From: Thermodesulfobacteriota bacterium
GTDB lineage: Bacteria > Desulfobacterota > BSN033 > UBA1163
DNA length: 64,000 bases
Direction: 5' to 3'
Assembly: GCA_026415035.1 (NCBI GenBank)
Contig: JAOAHX010000004.1
Coordinates: 54,215-118,214, forward strand
The notes beneath the pieces are model-generated. The model was not told the DNA's origin and searched no databases. It saw only the letters and a list, made by a program, of their open reading frames with translations. Both the position numbers and the translations under genes were made by a program. Below, in pieces: positions 47,936 through 56,242 of the stretch; within the stretch, counting starts at the first letter, position 1, and every line of letters begins with the position of its first letter.

Positions 47936-48868
47936 TCAATACCCCTTTTCACGGTCTACCAAACCCACCAGTTGCTCCCCCCTCACCCAACGCCCATAGT
48001 TGGCCACAAATTCCTCACAGATCTCCTCCGGCAGGTTGATCCCGGAGACATGGGGGGTGACGGTGACGTTGTCGAGGGTCCAGAGCTCGCTTGCGGGCGG
48101 AAGGGGCTCCTCCTCGAAGACGTCGAGGACGGCCCGGATCTTCCGCTCCCTGAGGACTTGGATCAAGGCCCTTTCGTCGATCGTCCTTCCCCGGCCGACG
48201 TTGAAAAGGACCGTCCCCTCCCTCAATAAACGAAGCTCTTTCTCTCCAAGAAGGCGATCCGTTTCAGGGGTGAGGGGAAGGGCATTGACGAGATAATCGA
48301 CCATGGGGAGCATCTTTTTCAACCCATCGGGAGGGAAGACCTGATCGACGTTCTCCACCGGTCCGGGATGTCGTTTCACACCGATGACCGTCATCCCGAA
48401 CTGCTTCCCCCTCTTGGCGATCTCTCTCCCGACGGATCCGAGCCCCAGGAGTCCCAGGACCCTCCCTCTCAACCGTCCCGGCCGTTGGGGATCCCACCTC
48501 TTCTTTTTCTGATCTTCTCGGTATTTCTCCGTTTCGCGGATGAAGGAGAGGAGGTAGGCAAAGACGTACTCCGCCATCATCTCCCCATAAACCGTCACCT
48601 TGGTGAAGGGGATCGTCGGGGGGATGAGAGGATTCCGAAGGAGGTGTTCGTTTCCCGCTCCCAGGGAGGCGAACCACTTCAGGTTGTAAGCCTTTCGGAG
48701 CAATTCGTCAGGAATTTTCCAGGTGAGAAGGATCTCGGCCTTCTCGATAAATTCGGCCGCCTCTTCCGGACGGGAGGCCATACAGAGGTCGAGATCGGGG
48801 ATCTTCTTACGGAGGATCTCTCCGTAGAGGGGGGCTTCGGGATGGTAGATCAGAAGGGGATGGCTCAT
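47936..48868 (-). CDS. D-2-hydroxyacid dehydrogenase
   Basis: 310-residue NAD(P)-dependent dehydrogenase of the D-isomer-specific family. Rossmann motif LGLLGLGSVGREIAKRGKQF, catalytic arginine in FNVGRGRTIDE, glutamate in VFEEEPLPP and histidine in VTPHVSG are in normal order. The ATG at 48868 overlaps the upstream stop by 4 nt, so it is coupled to the reductive-dehalogenase-family gene. Substrate (glyoxylate, hydroxypyruvate or a larger 2-oxoacid) is open. Confidence 0.92.
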   Translation of the reverse strand: MSHPLLIYHPEAPLYGEILRKKIPDLDLCMASRPEEAAEFIEKAEILLTWKIPDELLRKAYNLKWFASLGAGNEHLLRNPLIPPTIPFTKVTVYGEMMAEYVFAYLLSFIRETEKYREDQKKKRWDPQRPGRLRGRVLGLLGLGSVGREIAKRGKQFGMTVIGVKRHPGPVENVDQVFPPDGLKKMLPMVDYLVNALPLTPETDRLLGEKELRLLREGTVLFNVGRGRTIDERALIQVLRERKIRAVLDVFEEEPLPPASELWTLDNVTVTPHVSGINLPEEICEEFVANYGRWVRGEQLVGLVDREKGY

Positions 48869-49992
48869 CGCCTCTCCAGCTGTCCCTCGACCTCTTCGAG
48901 ATCGAACCACCATTTCCGCTCGGGCTTAGGCCTTCCGTAGCCGAAGAGGTCATCCGCTCTCACGGCGATGCTTCGGGCAAGGGAAGAACGCCTCACGGCC
49001 CAGCCCACGGCCCGATGAAAAAGGGTATAGGGTTTGTTGGCCGGGCAGACCTTGATGCAGGTGCCGCAACCCGACCCCTTGGGGTTTCCCACCCGCATCT
49101 TGGTGCATTTTTCGACGTCGGTGGGCCACCGTTCGTAACCATGATACACGATCTTACCGCCATCGCTGAGGGCACCGGAGGGACACTCACGAGCGCACTT
49201 CTTACATTTCGTGCAGAGATCCTGCACTCCAAAATCGATCGGTTTGTCCACCGAAAGGGGAAGGTCGGTCGTCACCACGGCGGCCTTGAACCTCGGGCCT
49301 AAAAAGGGATGGAGCACGCAGTCTCCGATCCGGCACATCTCGCCCAAGCCGGCCCACAGAAGGATGGGCGGGACCACGACCTGATAATTCCTCGCATGGT
49401 GGGCCCTCGCCGGGTAACCGAGCCTCCGGATGTAGTCGGCGATGATGCAGGCGATGAAGGCCGAACTCGAATAGGCCATGAAACTCATCGAATTGCTGAT
49501 CCAATCGTGGCCATTGAAGGCCTCGGCCGTCGGCCAGTCCTGGTCGACGAGGATGGCGATGGCATATCGATGGTTGAGCTCGACCGGCTCTCCATCGGGA
49601 AACCGATGGGAATAGACCGCATAGGCCGGAAGCCTGCAGATGCCCACGGCATCCGCCCGGAGGAAGTAGGCAAGTTCTTTGATATGCCGTGAAAGGAGAA
49701 CGGGGTCTTCTGGCAACGGAGCCTTCTGTTTGGCCACCAGGCCGTCCACCACATCCTTCAGATAACCCGTCATCCAGGCGAGGGCCCCGGACAGGGGATG
49801 TTTGACGACGAATCGCATCCGTTCCTGCTGGAAATGAGGCCCGTAATCACCCCGGAGGGCTTTGTTGAAGCCGCTCTCCCGTTCGTCCACCCGCCTCACC
49901 TGATCCTCGAAGATCTTCGTGGTCGGCTGATCCACCCTCCTGAGGGTATGCATGGGAAAGGGTTCAAGGCGACGTCTTGGATAATCCCTCAT
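48865..49992 (-). CDS. cytosolic reductive-dehalogenase-family corrinoid/iron-sulfur protein
   Basis: 375 residues. The central nitroreductase-like cobalamin domain has FLRADAVGICRLPAYAVY, IIADYIRRLGYPARAHHARN, and GLGEMCRIGDCVLHPFLGPRF then VTTDLPLSVDKPIDFGVQD, all typical of RdhA. Two [4Fe-4S] motifs follow, CTKCKKCARECPSGAL and GCGTCIKVCP. There is no twin-arginine signal, so it is cytoplasmic, and no RdhB anchor is nearby. ATG at 49992 has AAGGAG 5 nt upstream. Epoxyqueuosine reductase is a distant relative but its signatures differ. Reductive dehalogenation or another corrinoid-dependent reduction; substrate unknown. Confidence 0.85.
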   Translation of the reverse strand: MRDYPRRRLEPFPMHTLRRVDQPTTKIFEDQVRRVDERESGFNKALRGDYGPHFQQERMRFVVKHPLSGALAWMTGYLKDVVDGLVAKQKAPLPEDPVLLSRHIKELAYFLRADAVGICRLPAYAVYSHRFPDGEPVELNHRYAIAILVDQDWPTAEAFNGHDWISNSMSFMAYSSSAFIACIIADYIRRLGYPARAHHARNYQVVVPPILLWAGLGEMCRIGDCVLHPFLGPRFKAAVVTTDLPLSVDKPIDFGVQDLCTKCKKCARECPSGALSDGGKIVYHGYERWPTDVEKCTKMRVGNPKGSGCGTCIKVCPANKPYTLFHRAVGWAVRRSSLARSIAVRADDLFGYGRPKPERKWWFDLEEVEGQLERR

Positions 49993-50068
49993 GCTTGCTC
50001 CTTGGGCCTCCACTTCATCCGGACTCCTCCCATCATAAGACAAAACGGAAAGATTGCAACTCCCCGAT

Positions 50069-50098
50069 TTGACAAACTTGTCCCCCCCCACATAGAAT
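50069..50098 (+). promoter_or_regulatory. promoter for the Nudix-EamA genes
   Basis: -35 TTGACA (50069-50074), 18-nt spacer, -10 TAGAAT (50093-50098). It leaves a leader of about 160 nt, within which GTCC-AGGAC arms could pair near 50128-50140; otherwise the 274-bp intergenic stretch shows no recognised element. Confidence 0.6.
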
Positions 50099-50266
50099 AC
50101 CGTCTAACCGTCTCCTGAAACAGTCCGTTTCCGGAAGGACGTCTCATCCCTTCGGAAGCAGAACTCCTTGAGGGTCAAGGTTTCCTTAAGCCCCGCTGAT
50201 GGGGGAGGGACGATCGTTGAAAGCTTCTTAACATCCTGCCCACACAAGGAAGCGAGGGAAACCCAG

Positions 50267-50824
50267 ATGATCAAACCGTGGCCGAAGATTCGAACCCGAT
50301 CCAAACATCCCTACCGGGTCTTCTCCGTCCGAACCGATGTGGTCCTCTCCCCTCGAACCCATCGACCACACGACTTCTACATCATCGAATCGAACGATTG
50401 GGTCAACATCATCCCGATCACCGAGGATCACCGGGTCGTCATGGTCAGGCAATTCCGGCATGGCCCGAGAAAGGTGACGCTCGAGATCCCTGGGGGCCTG
50501 GTGGAAGATCGCGACACCCCGAAAAGGGCCGCCGCGAGGGAACTGCTTGAGGAGACCGGCTATCGGGCAAAACGCTGGCTGAAAATCGGCTGCATCAATC
50601 CCAACCCTGCCCTCTTTCAAAATCGCTGTTACACCTACCTGGCCCTCGACCTGAAGAAGGTGGCGGACCTCAATCCGGACCAGACCGAGGACATCGAGGT
50701 CGTGCTCGTCCCCCTTTCGGCAATCCCGGACATGATCCGAAAAGGGCGGATCGACCATGCCATCGTCATCGCGGCCTTCACCCACTACTTTCTCCGGTAT
50801 CCAGGAGGAATAATAAACCCTTGA
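50267..50824 (+). CDS. Nudix hydrolase (ADP-ribose pyrophosphatase-like)
   Basis: 185 residues with a Nudix box GGLVEDRDTPKRAAARELLEETGY split here as GGLVEDRDTPKRA plus ARELLEETGY; the first conserved glutamate of the box is aspartate, while the RELxEE core is intact. Upstream residues WVNIIPITEDHRVVMVRQFRH resemble the ADP-ribose or nucleoside-diphosphate-sugar branch. The ATG at 50267 is preferred; the frame extends upstream to 50168. The stop overlaps the TTG start of the EamA gene. Confidence 0.85.
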   Translation: MIKPWPKIRTRSKHPYRVFSVRTDVVLSPRTHRPHDFYIIESNDWVNIIPITEDHRVVMVRQFRHGPRKVTLEIPGGLVEDRDTPKRAAARELLEETGYRAKRWLKIGCINPNPALFQNRCYTYLALDLKKVADLNPDQTEDIEVVLVPLSAIPDMIRKGRIDHAIVIAAFTHYFLRYPGGIINP

Positions 50825-51699
50825 CCCCTCTCAGCATCCTCCTCGTCCTCCTTTCAGCCCTCATCCACGCCTCTTGGAACTTTTTTTCCAAAAGGGAAAA
50901 CCTCCCCGTCTCCTTCTTCTTCCAGGTCTTTCTTTGGGGGACCCTGATCGGCTTTCCTGGGTTGATCCTCTTCGGCAACCTCTATGAGGCTTTGCAAAAG
51001 GCTCCTCTCTCCCTCGTCGGGTTAACCCTCCTATCCGGCCTTTTTGAAACGATTTACTTTATCTGTCTCATCGAAGCCTATCAGCAAGGCCCCCTTTCAC
51101 TGGTCTACCCCCTCTCGAGATCGGCCCCCCTCTTCACGCAACTCTGGGCCTATTGGTGGATCGGCGAAAAGGTCTCTTCAAAGGGGGCCTTCGGAATCGG
51201 CCTGGTCATGGCAGGCCTCCTCTGCCTATCCTTGGAGAGAGATCCTGAAAAAGTCCCTCCTCTGCTTTCCAGGGGGAAGGGGAAGCCCTATCTGTTGGCC
51301 TTGGCTGCTGGCCTGGCGAGCTCCATCTATTCGGTCATCGATAAGGCCGGGGTCCAGTGGATCCATCCCCTCCCTTACCTCTGGCTCATCAACCTCTGGA
51401 TGACCCTCTTTACGGGAATCTATCTCCTCTCCCGAAAGGAATATGCGGTCCTCAGGCCTTGGGCCATCTCCAAGGGATCCCTCTTCGTCGTCCTGCTGTT
51501 GCAGAACGGGGCCTATCTCCTCATCCTGCTTGCCATGACCATGAGTAAGGTAAGTTATGTCGTGGCCTTTCGACAGGCCGGAGCCCTTTTCGGGGCCTTG
51601 ATGGGGATCCTCTGGTTAAAGGAGAAGGATTGGAAGGTCCGTCTCGGCGGGGTCCTCCTCTTGACCATTGGGCTCGTTATGATAGGGCAGGAGGGCTAA
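50821..51699 (+). CDS. EamA/DMT-family transporter
   Basis: 292 residues with about ten hydrophobic helices in two repeats of five (ILLVLLSALIHASWNFFSKR at the start, GAFGIGLVMAGLLCLSL at the end of the first repeat, LLTIGLVMIGQEG at the end). It would be an inner-membrane metabolite exporter of unknown substrate. The TTG start is coupled to the Nudix stop (TTGA). Confidence 0.85.
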   Translation: MTPLSILLVLLSALIHASWNFFSKRENLPVSFFFQVFLWGTLIGFPGLILFGNLYEALQKAPLSLVGLTLLSGLFETIYFICLIEAYQQGPLSLVYPLSRSAPLFTQLWAYWWIGEKVSSKGAFGIGLVMAGLLCLSLERDPEKVPPLLSRGKGKPYLLALAAGLASSIYSVIDKAGVQWIHPLPYLWLINLWMTLFTGIYLLSRKEYAVLRPWAISKGSLFVVLLLQNGAYLLILLAMTMSKVSYVVAFRQAGALFGALMGILWLKEKDWKVRLGGVLLLTIGLVMIGQEG

Positions 51700-51771
51700 A
51701 GGCCTCTATCTTTTTGGAGGACCCTTGTGGTAAAATAGGCTTACGCTTTTTTGACCGTAAGGAGGGTCGGG

Positions 51772-52527
51772 ATGAAAGTCATGTTCCATCCGAAGTTCTA
51801 CGAGGTCTACACCTCGGACCCAGCAGCGGCCAAGGGAAGGATGGAGGCCATCGTCAAGGCCCTAAAAGAGGGATTTGAATTCATCGAACCTGAGCCGGCT
51901 ACGGAGAGGGATCTTGAGAGGGTCCACGGAAGGCAACATATCGAATCGGTCAGGAGAGATCGACAGGTGTACGAGATCGCCCTTCTTGCAGCAGGGGGAG
52001 CCATTCGAGCTGCGGAGTGGGCCTTCGAAGGAGAGCCCGCCTTCGGCCTTATTCGCCCGCCAGGCCATCACGCCAGCCCCCATTCCTGCTGGGGCTTCTG
52101 TTATTTCAACAACATCGCCATCGCCGTCAAAAAACTGCTGAGCGAAGAAAAAATCAAAAGCGCCCTGATTCTCGATTTCGACCTTCACTACGGAGACGGC
52201 ACCGCCAACGCCTTCAGCGGGTCCAAAGAGGTGAGCTATTTTCATCCCGAAGGGGCGAATCGACAATCCTTCCTCAACGAAGTCCAAACCTGCCTTCGAA
52301 CCGAACAACCCTTCGAGATCATCGGGGTCTCGGCGGGGTTTGATCGCCACGAAGAGGATTGGGGAGGTCTTTTGAAGACAGAGGACTATTTAACGATCGG
52401 AAGATGGGTTAGAGAGGTCTCTCTGGAACGATGCCGGGGAAGAAGATTTGGGGTCCTCGAAGGAGGTTACAACCATTCGGTTCTGGGAAGAAACGTCCGG
52501 GCCTTTCTCGAAGGCCTGGCCGGCTGA
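51772..52527 (+). CDS. histone-deacetylase/acetylpolyamine-amidohydrolase family protein, short form
   Basis: 251 residues of the zinc amidohydrolase family. Zinc ligands and active site are visible: tandem histidines in RPPGHHASPHSCWGFCYFNN, aspartate and histidine in LDFDLHYGDGT, and aspartate in GVSAGFDRHEEDWGG. The usual ~300-370 residues are shortened, mainly between the zinc loops and at the N-terminus. ATG at 51772 has AAGGAGG 6 nt upstream. An acetylpolyamine deacetylase role would fit the polyamine cluster 6 kb away, but is inference. Confidence 0.85.
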   Translation: MKVMFHPKFYEVYTSDPAAAKGRMEAIVKALKEGFEFIEPEPATERDLERVHGRQHIESVRRDRQVYEIALLAAGGAIRAAEWAFEGEPAFGLIRPPGHHASPHSCWGFCYFNNIAIAVKKLLSEEKIKSALILDFDLHYGDGTANAFSGSKEVSYFHPEGANRQSFLNEVQTCLRTEQPFEIIGVSAGFDRHEEDWGGLLKTEDYLTIGRWVREVSLERCRGRRFGVLEGGYNHSVLGRNVRAFLEGLAG

Positions 52528-52535
52528 GGACCGGT

Positions 52536-52564
52536 TTGACAAAACGGACGCCCCTTTTTACAAT
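52536..52564 (+). promoter_or_regulatory. sigma70-type promoter for phenylacetate-CoA ligase
   Basis: -35 TTGACA (52536-52541), 17-nt spacer, -10 TACAAT (52559-52564), starting 9 bp after the preceding stop codon and 37 bp before the ATG. Confidence 0.78.
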
Positions 52565-52600
52565 GCTTCCGACCGTTCATCTCGCTCAAGGAGAATCGAC

Positions 52601-53950
52601 ATGAGGACAAAGAAGATGGACCCGACGGTGTACTGGAACCCCGTGGTGGAGACGCTTCCCTTGGAGAAGCTAAGAGACCTCCAGCTCAAAAAGTTCAGAA
52701 AGATCGTCCAGTGGGCCTACGATCGATCCAAATTCCACCGAAAGCTCTATCAGGAGGCGGGTCTCGAACCCGGGGATATCAAAACCTTCGAGGACGTCGC
52801 CAAGGTCCCGAAGGTCGAAAAGTCGATGATGCGCGACATCCAGAGAAAGGATCCCTTTCCTTACGGCGATGCCCTCTGTGTCCCTCTCGAGGAGGTGACC
52901 GAATTTCGCCAGACCAGCGGAACCACGGGAACACCGGTCTACCAGCCCGATACCTGGCAGGACTGGGAGTGGTGGTCCGAATGCTGGGCCTATCTCCTCT
53001 ATGCCCAAGGATACCGGAATACGGACCGGGTCTTTCTCCCCTTCGGTTACAACATCTTCGTCGCCTTCTGGGCGGGCCATTACGCAGCAGAGAAGATCGG
53101 ATGCGAGGTCGTCCCCGGGGGCGTGCTCGATACCGAGGCCAGGATCTTAAAGATTCAGGAGTTGAAGGCGACCGCCATGATGGCCACCCCCACCTATGTC
53201 CTCGGGATGGCCGATACGGCGAAGAAAAAATTGGGGATCGATCCGGCCCGGGACCTCACCATCCGAAAGATCACCTGCGCGGGCGAGCCCGGCGCGAGCA
53301 TCCCCTCGACCAAAAAGAGAATGGAAGAGGCCTGGGGCGCCAAGGTCTACGACCATGTGGGGGCGACCGAGATCGGCGCCTGGGGCTTCGAATGCACGGC
53401 CCAGCCCGGAGGCCTCCATGTGAACGACGCCCTCTTTCTCACCCAGATCGAGGATCTCGAGACAGGCCAGATCATCGAGGAGCCTGGCCGGAGAGGCAAG
53501 ATCGTGATCACCGCCCTCGATCGGATCGCCCAACCCTGTATCCGCTTCGACTCCAAGGACGTGGCCGAATGGTCGAGCGAACCCTGTCCCTGTGGACGGA
53601 CCTTCCGGCTCATCAAGGGAGGGGTCGTCGGTCGAGCCGATGACATCACGAAGATCAAGGGGGTCCTCGTCGCTCCCTCGGCCATCGAGGAGGTCGTCCG
53701 GTCGATTCAGGGATTGAGCGATGAGTTCGAGATCGTCGTGACCAAGAAAGGGGACCTCGACGACATCACCTTGAAGATCGAACTGCTTCCCGAGGCAGAA
53801 GGCAACCGCGAGGCCATCCTCAATCAGCTCAAAGATCAGCTCCGGTTGAAGACAAACCTCGGCTACAACATCGAAGTCCATCCCTACCGCTCCCTCCCTC
53901 GTTATGAGGTGAAGGCGAAGCGGTTCAAGGATCTGAGGAAACAGGGGTGA
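52601..53950 (+). CDS. paaK: phenylacetate-CoA ligase family protein
   Basis: 449-residue AMP-forming ligase. The P-loop is RQTSGTTGTPVYQPD, later GATEIGAWGFEC and RFDSKDVAEW, and the C-terminal domain has VGRADDITKIKGVLVAP, all typical of PaaK. It converts aryl- or arylacetate to its CoA thioester with ATP. It has its own promoter. No other phenylacetate genes are present, so the substrate may be phenylacetate generated from phenylalanine or another aromatic acid. It is followed by a small coiled-coil protein gene. Confidence 0.92.
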   Translation: MRTKKMDPTVYWNPVVETLPLEKLRDLQLKKFRKIVQWAYDRSKFHRKLYQEAGLEPGDIKTFEDVAKVPKVEKSMMRDIQRKDPFPYGDALCVPLEEVTEFRQTSGTTGTPVYQPDTWQDWEWWSECWAYLLYAQGYRNTDRVFLPFGYNIFVAFWAGHYAAEKIGCEVVPGGVLDTEARILKIQELKATAMMATPTYVLGMADTAKKKLGIDPARDLTIRKITCAGEPGASIPSTKKRMEEAWGAKVYDHVGATEIGAWGFECTAQPGGLHVNDALFLTQIEDLETGQIIEEPGRRGKIVITALDRIAQPCIRFDSKDVAEWSSEPCPCGRTFRLIKGGVVGRADDITKIKGVLVAPSAIEEVVRSIQGLSDEFEIVVTKKGDLDDITLKIELLPEAEGNREAILNQLKDQLRLKTNLGYNIEVHPYRSLPRYEVKAKRFKDLRKQG

Positions 53951-53982
53951 GGGGAGTCGGTCGAACGCGAGGAGAGGTGACC

Positions 53983-54162
53983 ATGAGCTCGGCAAAGCTG
54001 AAAAAGTTGGATCGTCAGATTAAAAAAATCAGAAAGGCCGCTGAGGAATTGAAGGCGCTCTGCGGCGGGATTCAGGCCATTCAATGCAACGCCAACCGGA
54101 TCCTCGCCTCGGTCAAGATGCTCGAGATCAACGTGAGTGACCTTCTCGATCTCGACCGATGA
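53983..54162 (+). CDS. small coiled-coil protein
   Basis: 59 residues, a single amphipathic helix with heptad-like leucines and isoleucines (LKKLDRQIKKIRKAAEELKA, then ILASVKMLEINVSDLLDLD), two cysteines. ATG at 53983 has a GAGAGGTG site. It lies 32 nt after the phenylacetate-CoA ligase stop and may be its operon partner. It is not recognised; coding nature rests on spacing, start signal and composition. Confidence 0.6.
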   Translation: MSSAKLKKLDRQIKKIRKAAEELKALCGGIQAIQCNANRILASVKMLEINVSDLLDLDR

Positions 54163-54175
54163 CTCCGGATCGAGG

Positions 54176-55378
54176 TCAGAGCTTGATCCACTTCGGCACG
54201 ACCACGATCCCCGAAGGACTCACCGTGAACCGTTTGGCATCCTCCTCCAGATCGTAACCGATCCGGGTCCCCTCCGGAATCCGAACCTCTTTGTCGATGA
54301 TCGTCCGCCGGATCCTGGCATGCCGGCCCACATCCACCCCCTCGAGAAGGATCGAATCCTCGACCTCCGCATAACTGTGGATTTGGACCCTGGGAGAGAG
54401 AATGGAACGCTTCACGGTGCCACCGCTGATGATCGTGCCGTTGGAGACGATGGAGTTGAGGGCTGTGCCGACCCTGCCCTCCTCGATCAGGACCGTCTTG
54501 GCCGGTGGATAGGGAGGCTGGTAGGTGAAGATGGGCCAGTCGGGGTCATAGAGATTGAGCTGGGGGGTGACCGAGACCAGGTCCATGTTGGCCTCGTAGT
54601 AGGCCTCGATCGTCCCCACATCCCGCCAGTATCCGACCTTTCCGCAATCCCCCTGCCTGAAATCGAAAGCGAAGACCCGATCCCTCTCGATCATGGAGGG
54701 GATCACGTCCTTTCCAAAATCGTGGCTCGAATCGGAGCGAGCATCCTCGATCAGCCTTCGCACCAGGATCTCGGTGTTAAAGACATAAATCCCCATCGAG
54801 GCGAGGATCCCCTCTGGATCTCCGGGGATCGTTTTAGGCTCCGCCGGCTTCTCCTGAAACCCGAGGATCCTCCCCTCCCCATCGACCTCCATCACCCCGA
54901 ACTCCCTGGAGAGGCTCCGGTCCATCCGGATTGAGGCCACAGTGAGGTCTGCCTCCTTCTCCAGATGGTAGGCGATCATCTTGCGGTAGTCCATCTTATA
55001 GATGTGATCCCCCGAGAGGATGAGGACGAGATCGGGCCTTTCGTTCTGGAGGGTATAGAGGTTCTGAAAGACGGCATCCGCGGTGCCCTGATACCAGTGT
55101 TCGTCGATCCTCTGCTGGGCCGGGATGATCTCGATGAACTCCCCGAGGGCGGTGGCGAGGATGTTCCATCCCAGCTGGATGTGGCGTTGGAGGGAGGTCG
55201 ATTTGTACTGGGTGAGGATGTAGATCCGCCGGATGTCCGAATTAACACAATTGGAAAGCGTGAAGTCGATGATCCGGTAGATGGCGCCGAAGGGGACAGC
55301 GGGTTTAGCCCGGTCTCGGGTTAAGGGGTAGAGCCTCTCGCCTCTCCCCCCCGCCAAGAGCATGGTGAGGACTTTCAT
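54176..55378 (-). CDS. glgC: glucose-1-phosphate adenylyltransferase
   Basis: 400-residue ADP-glucose pyrophosphorylase for glycogen synthesis. The N-terminal nucleotidyltransferase has LLAGGRGERLYPLTRDRAKP, WYQGTADAVFQNL, LILSGDHIYKMDY and FGVMEVD; the C-terminal left-handed beta-helix carries VSNGTIISGGTVKRSILSP. The start overlaps the stop of a receiver-domain gene by 4 nt. Confidence 0.95.
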   Translation of the reverse strand: MKVLTMLLAGGRGERLYPLTRDRAKPAVPFGAIYRIIDFTLSNCVNSDIRRIYILTQYKSTSLQRHIQLGWNILATALGEFIEIIPAQQRIDEHWYQGTADAVFQNLYTLQNERPDLVLILSGDHIYKMDYRKMIAYHLEKEADLTVASIRMDRSLSREFGVMEVDGEGRILGFQEKPAEPKTIPGDPEGILASMGIYVFNTEILVRRLIEDARSDSSHDFGKDVIPSMIERDRVFAFDFRQGDCGKVGYWRDVGTIEAYYEANMDLVSVTPQLNLYDPDWPIFTYQPPYPPAKTVLIEEGRVGTALNSIVSNGTIISGGTVKRSILSPRVQIHSYAEVEDSILLEGVDVGRHARIRRTIIDKEVRIPEGTRIGYDLEEDAKRFTVSPSGIVVVPKWIKL

Positions 55379-55740
55379 CGAGCCTCGCCCTTCTCCAAGA
55401 GCTTCTTCACGGTGGCTTTAAGCTCTTCGAGATCGCTCGACTTGGTCACATAGGCGTCCGCCACCCAACTCATGAAGTCGTCACGATATCCGGAGTAAGA
55501 GGTGTTGAGGATGATGGGGATCTTTCGGTCCTTCAAAACGATCTTGCCGAGGGCCTCCATCCCATCCATCACCGGCATGACAATGTCGAGGATGATCAGG
55601 TCGGGCCTTCCTTTCTCCAGCTCCTGGAGGGCCTCTTTGCCATTGCGGGCCGTGATGACCTCGTAACCTTCTGCCTCCAGCTCTTCTTTGTAAAGGAGCC
55701 TCAATCCCTCTTCATCCTCAACGACCAGGATCCTCTTCAT
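55375..55740 (-). CDS. single-domain response regulator (CheY-like)
   Basis: 121-residue receiver domain only. The acidic pair E8/D9, phosphoacceptor D52 in LIILDIVMPVMDG and the conserved lysine in DAYVTKSSDLEEL are present. No output domain and no kinase gene lie nearby. It is coupled to glgC by ATGA overlap, hinting at regulation of glycogen storage by phosphorylation (inference). Confidence 0.92.
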   Translation of the reverse strand: MKRILVVEDEEGLRLLYKEELEAEGYEVITARNGKEALQELEKGRPDLIILDIVMPVMDGMEALGKIVLKDRKIPIILNTSYSGYRDDFMSWVADAYVTKSSDLEELKATVKKLLEKGEAR

Positions 55741-55796
55741 GACTTGACGAATCCTCTCGGGAAGATCACCCTGTGCCGGGGAACCCGGAAATCGGA

Positions 55797-56033
55797 TTAT
55801 CGCTTCTCCACCCTCTTCCTCTGCTCAATCGCCAACTTGCACTCGGCGCAGATAAAACGGGGAATCGTAAAGGGATAGGTATATTCTTCCTTGCCGAACC
55901 CCCAATCGATGATATCCTTCACCGATAGGCTCTCCTTGATGGCATGACCTAAACAGAGCCCCATCCCGCAGATCACGCAGACCGCCACGGCCTGGGAATC
56001 CACCCCCTGCTTGGCACAGATATAACACTTCAT
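55797..56033 (-). CDS. DUF2180 zinc-binding protein
   Basis: 78 residues with three CX2C-type pairs and a histidine: CYICAKQG, CVICGMGLCLGH and FICAECK, a treble-clef-like arrangement seen in DUF2180 proteins of archaea and anaerobic bacteria. Function unknown. It is separated from the response regulator by 56 nt and divergent from the MoxR gene. Confidence 0.82.
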   Translation of the reverse strand: MKCYICAKQGVDSQAVAVCVICGMGLCLGHAIKESLSVKDIIDWGFGKEEYTYPFTIPRFICAECKLAIEQRKRVEKR

Positions 56034-56056
56034 CTCCCCGTCTCCCTTTCAATTTT

Positions 56057-56070
56057 TATGCAAACGCATA
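56057..56070. promoter_or_regulatory. short inverted repeat in the divergent region
   Basis: TATGC-AAAC-GCATA, 23 bp upstream of the DUF2180 start, in the 209-bp gap before the MoxR gene. It may be a regulator site; nothing else confirms it. Confidence 0.25.
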
Positions 56071-56242
56071 CCCTATTATTACCACGTAAGCGACTAAAAA
56101 TCAAAATTGATCCCTTCGAAAGGTCCCGCCTCCAGTCGGAAACGACCTCCTGAGGTCGGCCTCAGGTTGAAAGGTCGCAGGGGAAGGGTTATCATATATG
56201 GTAAAAAATTCACAACCTTGGGAGGGAGGAAAGGATTCAGCG

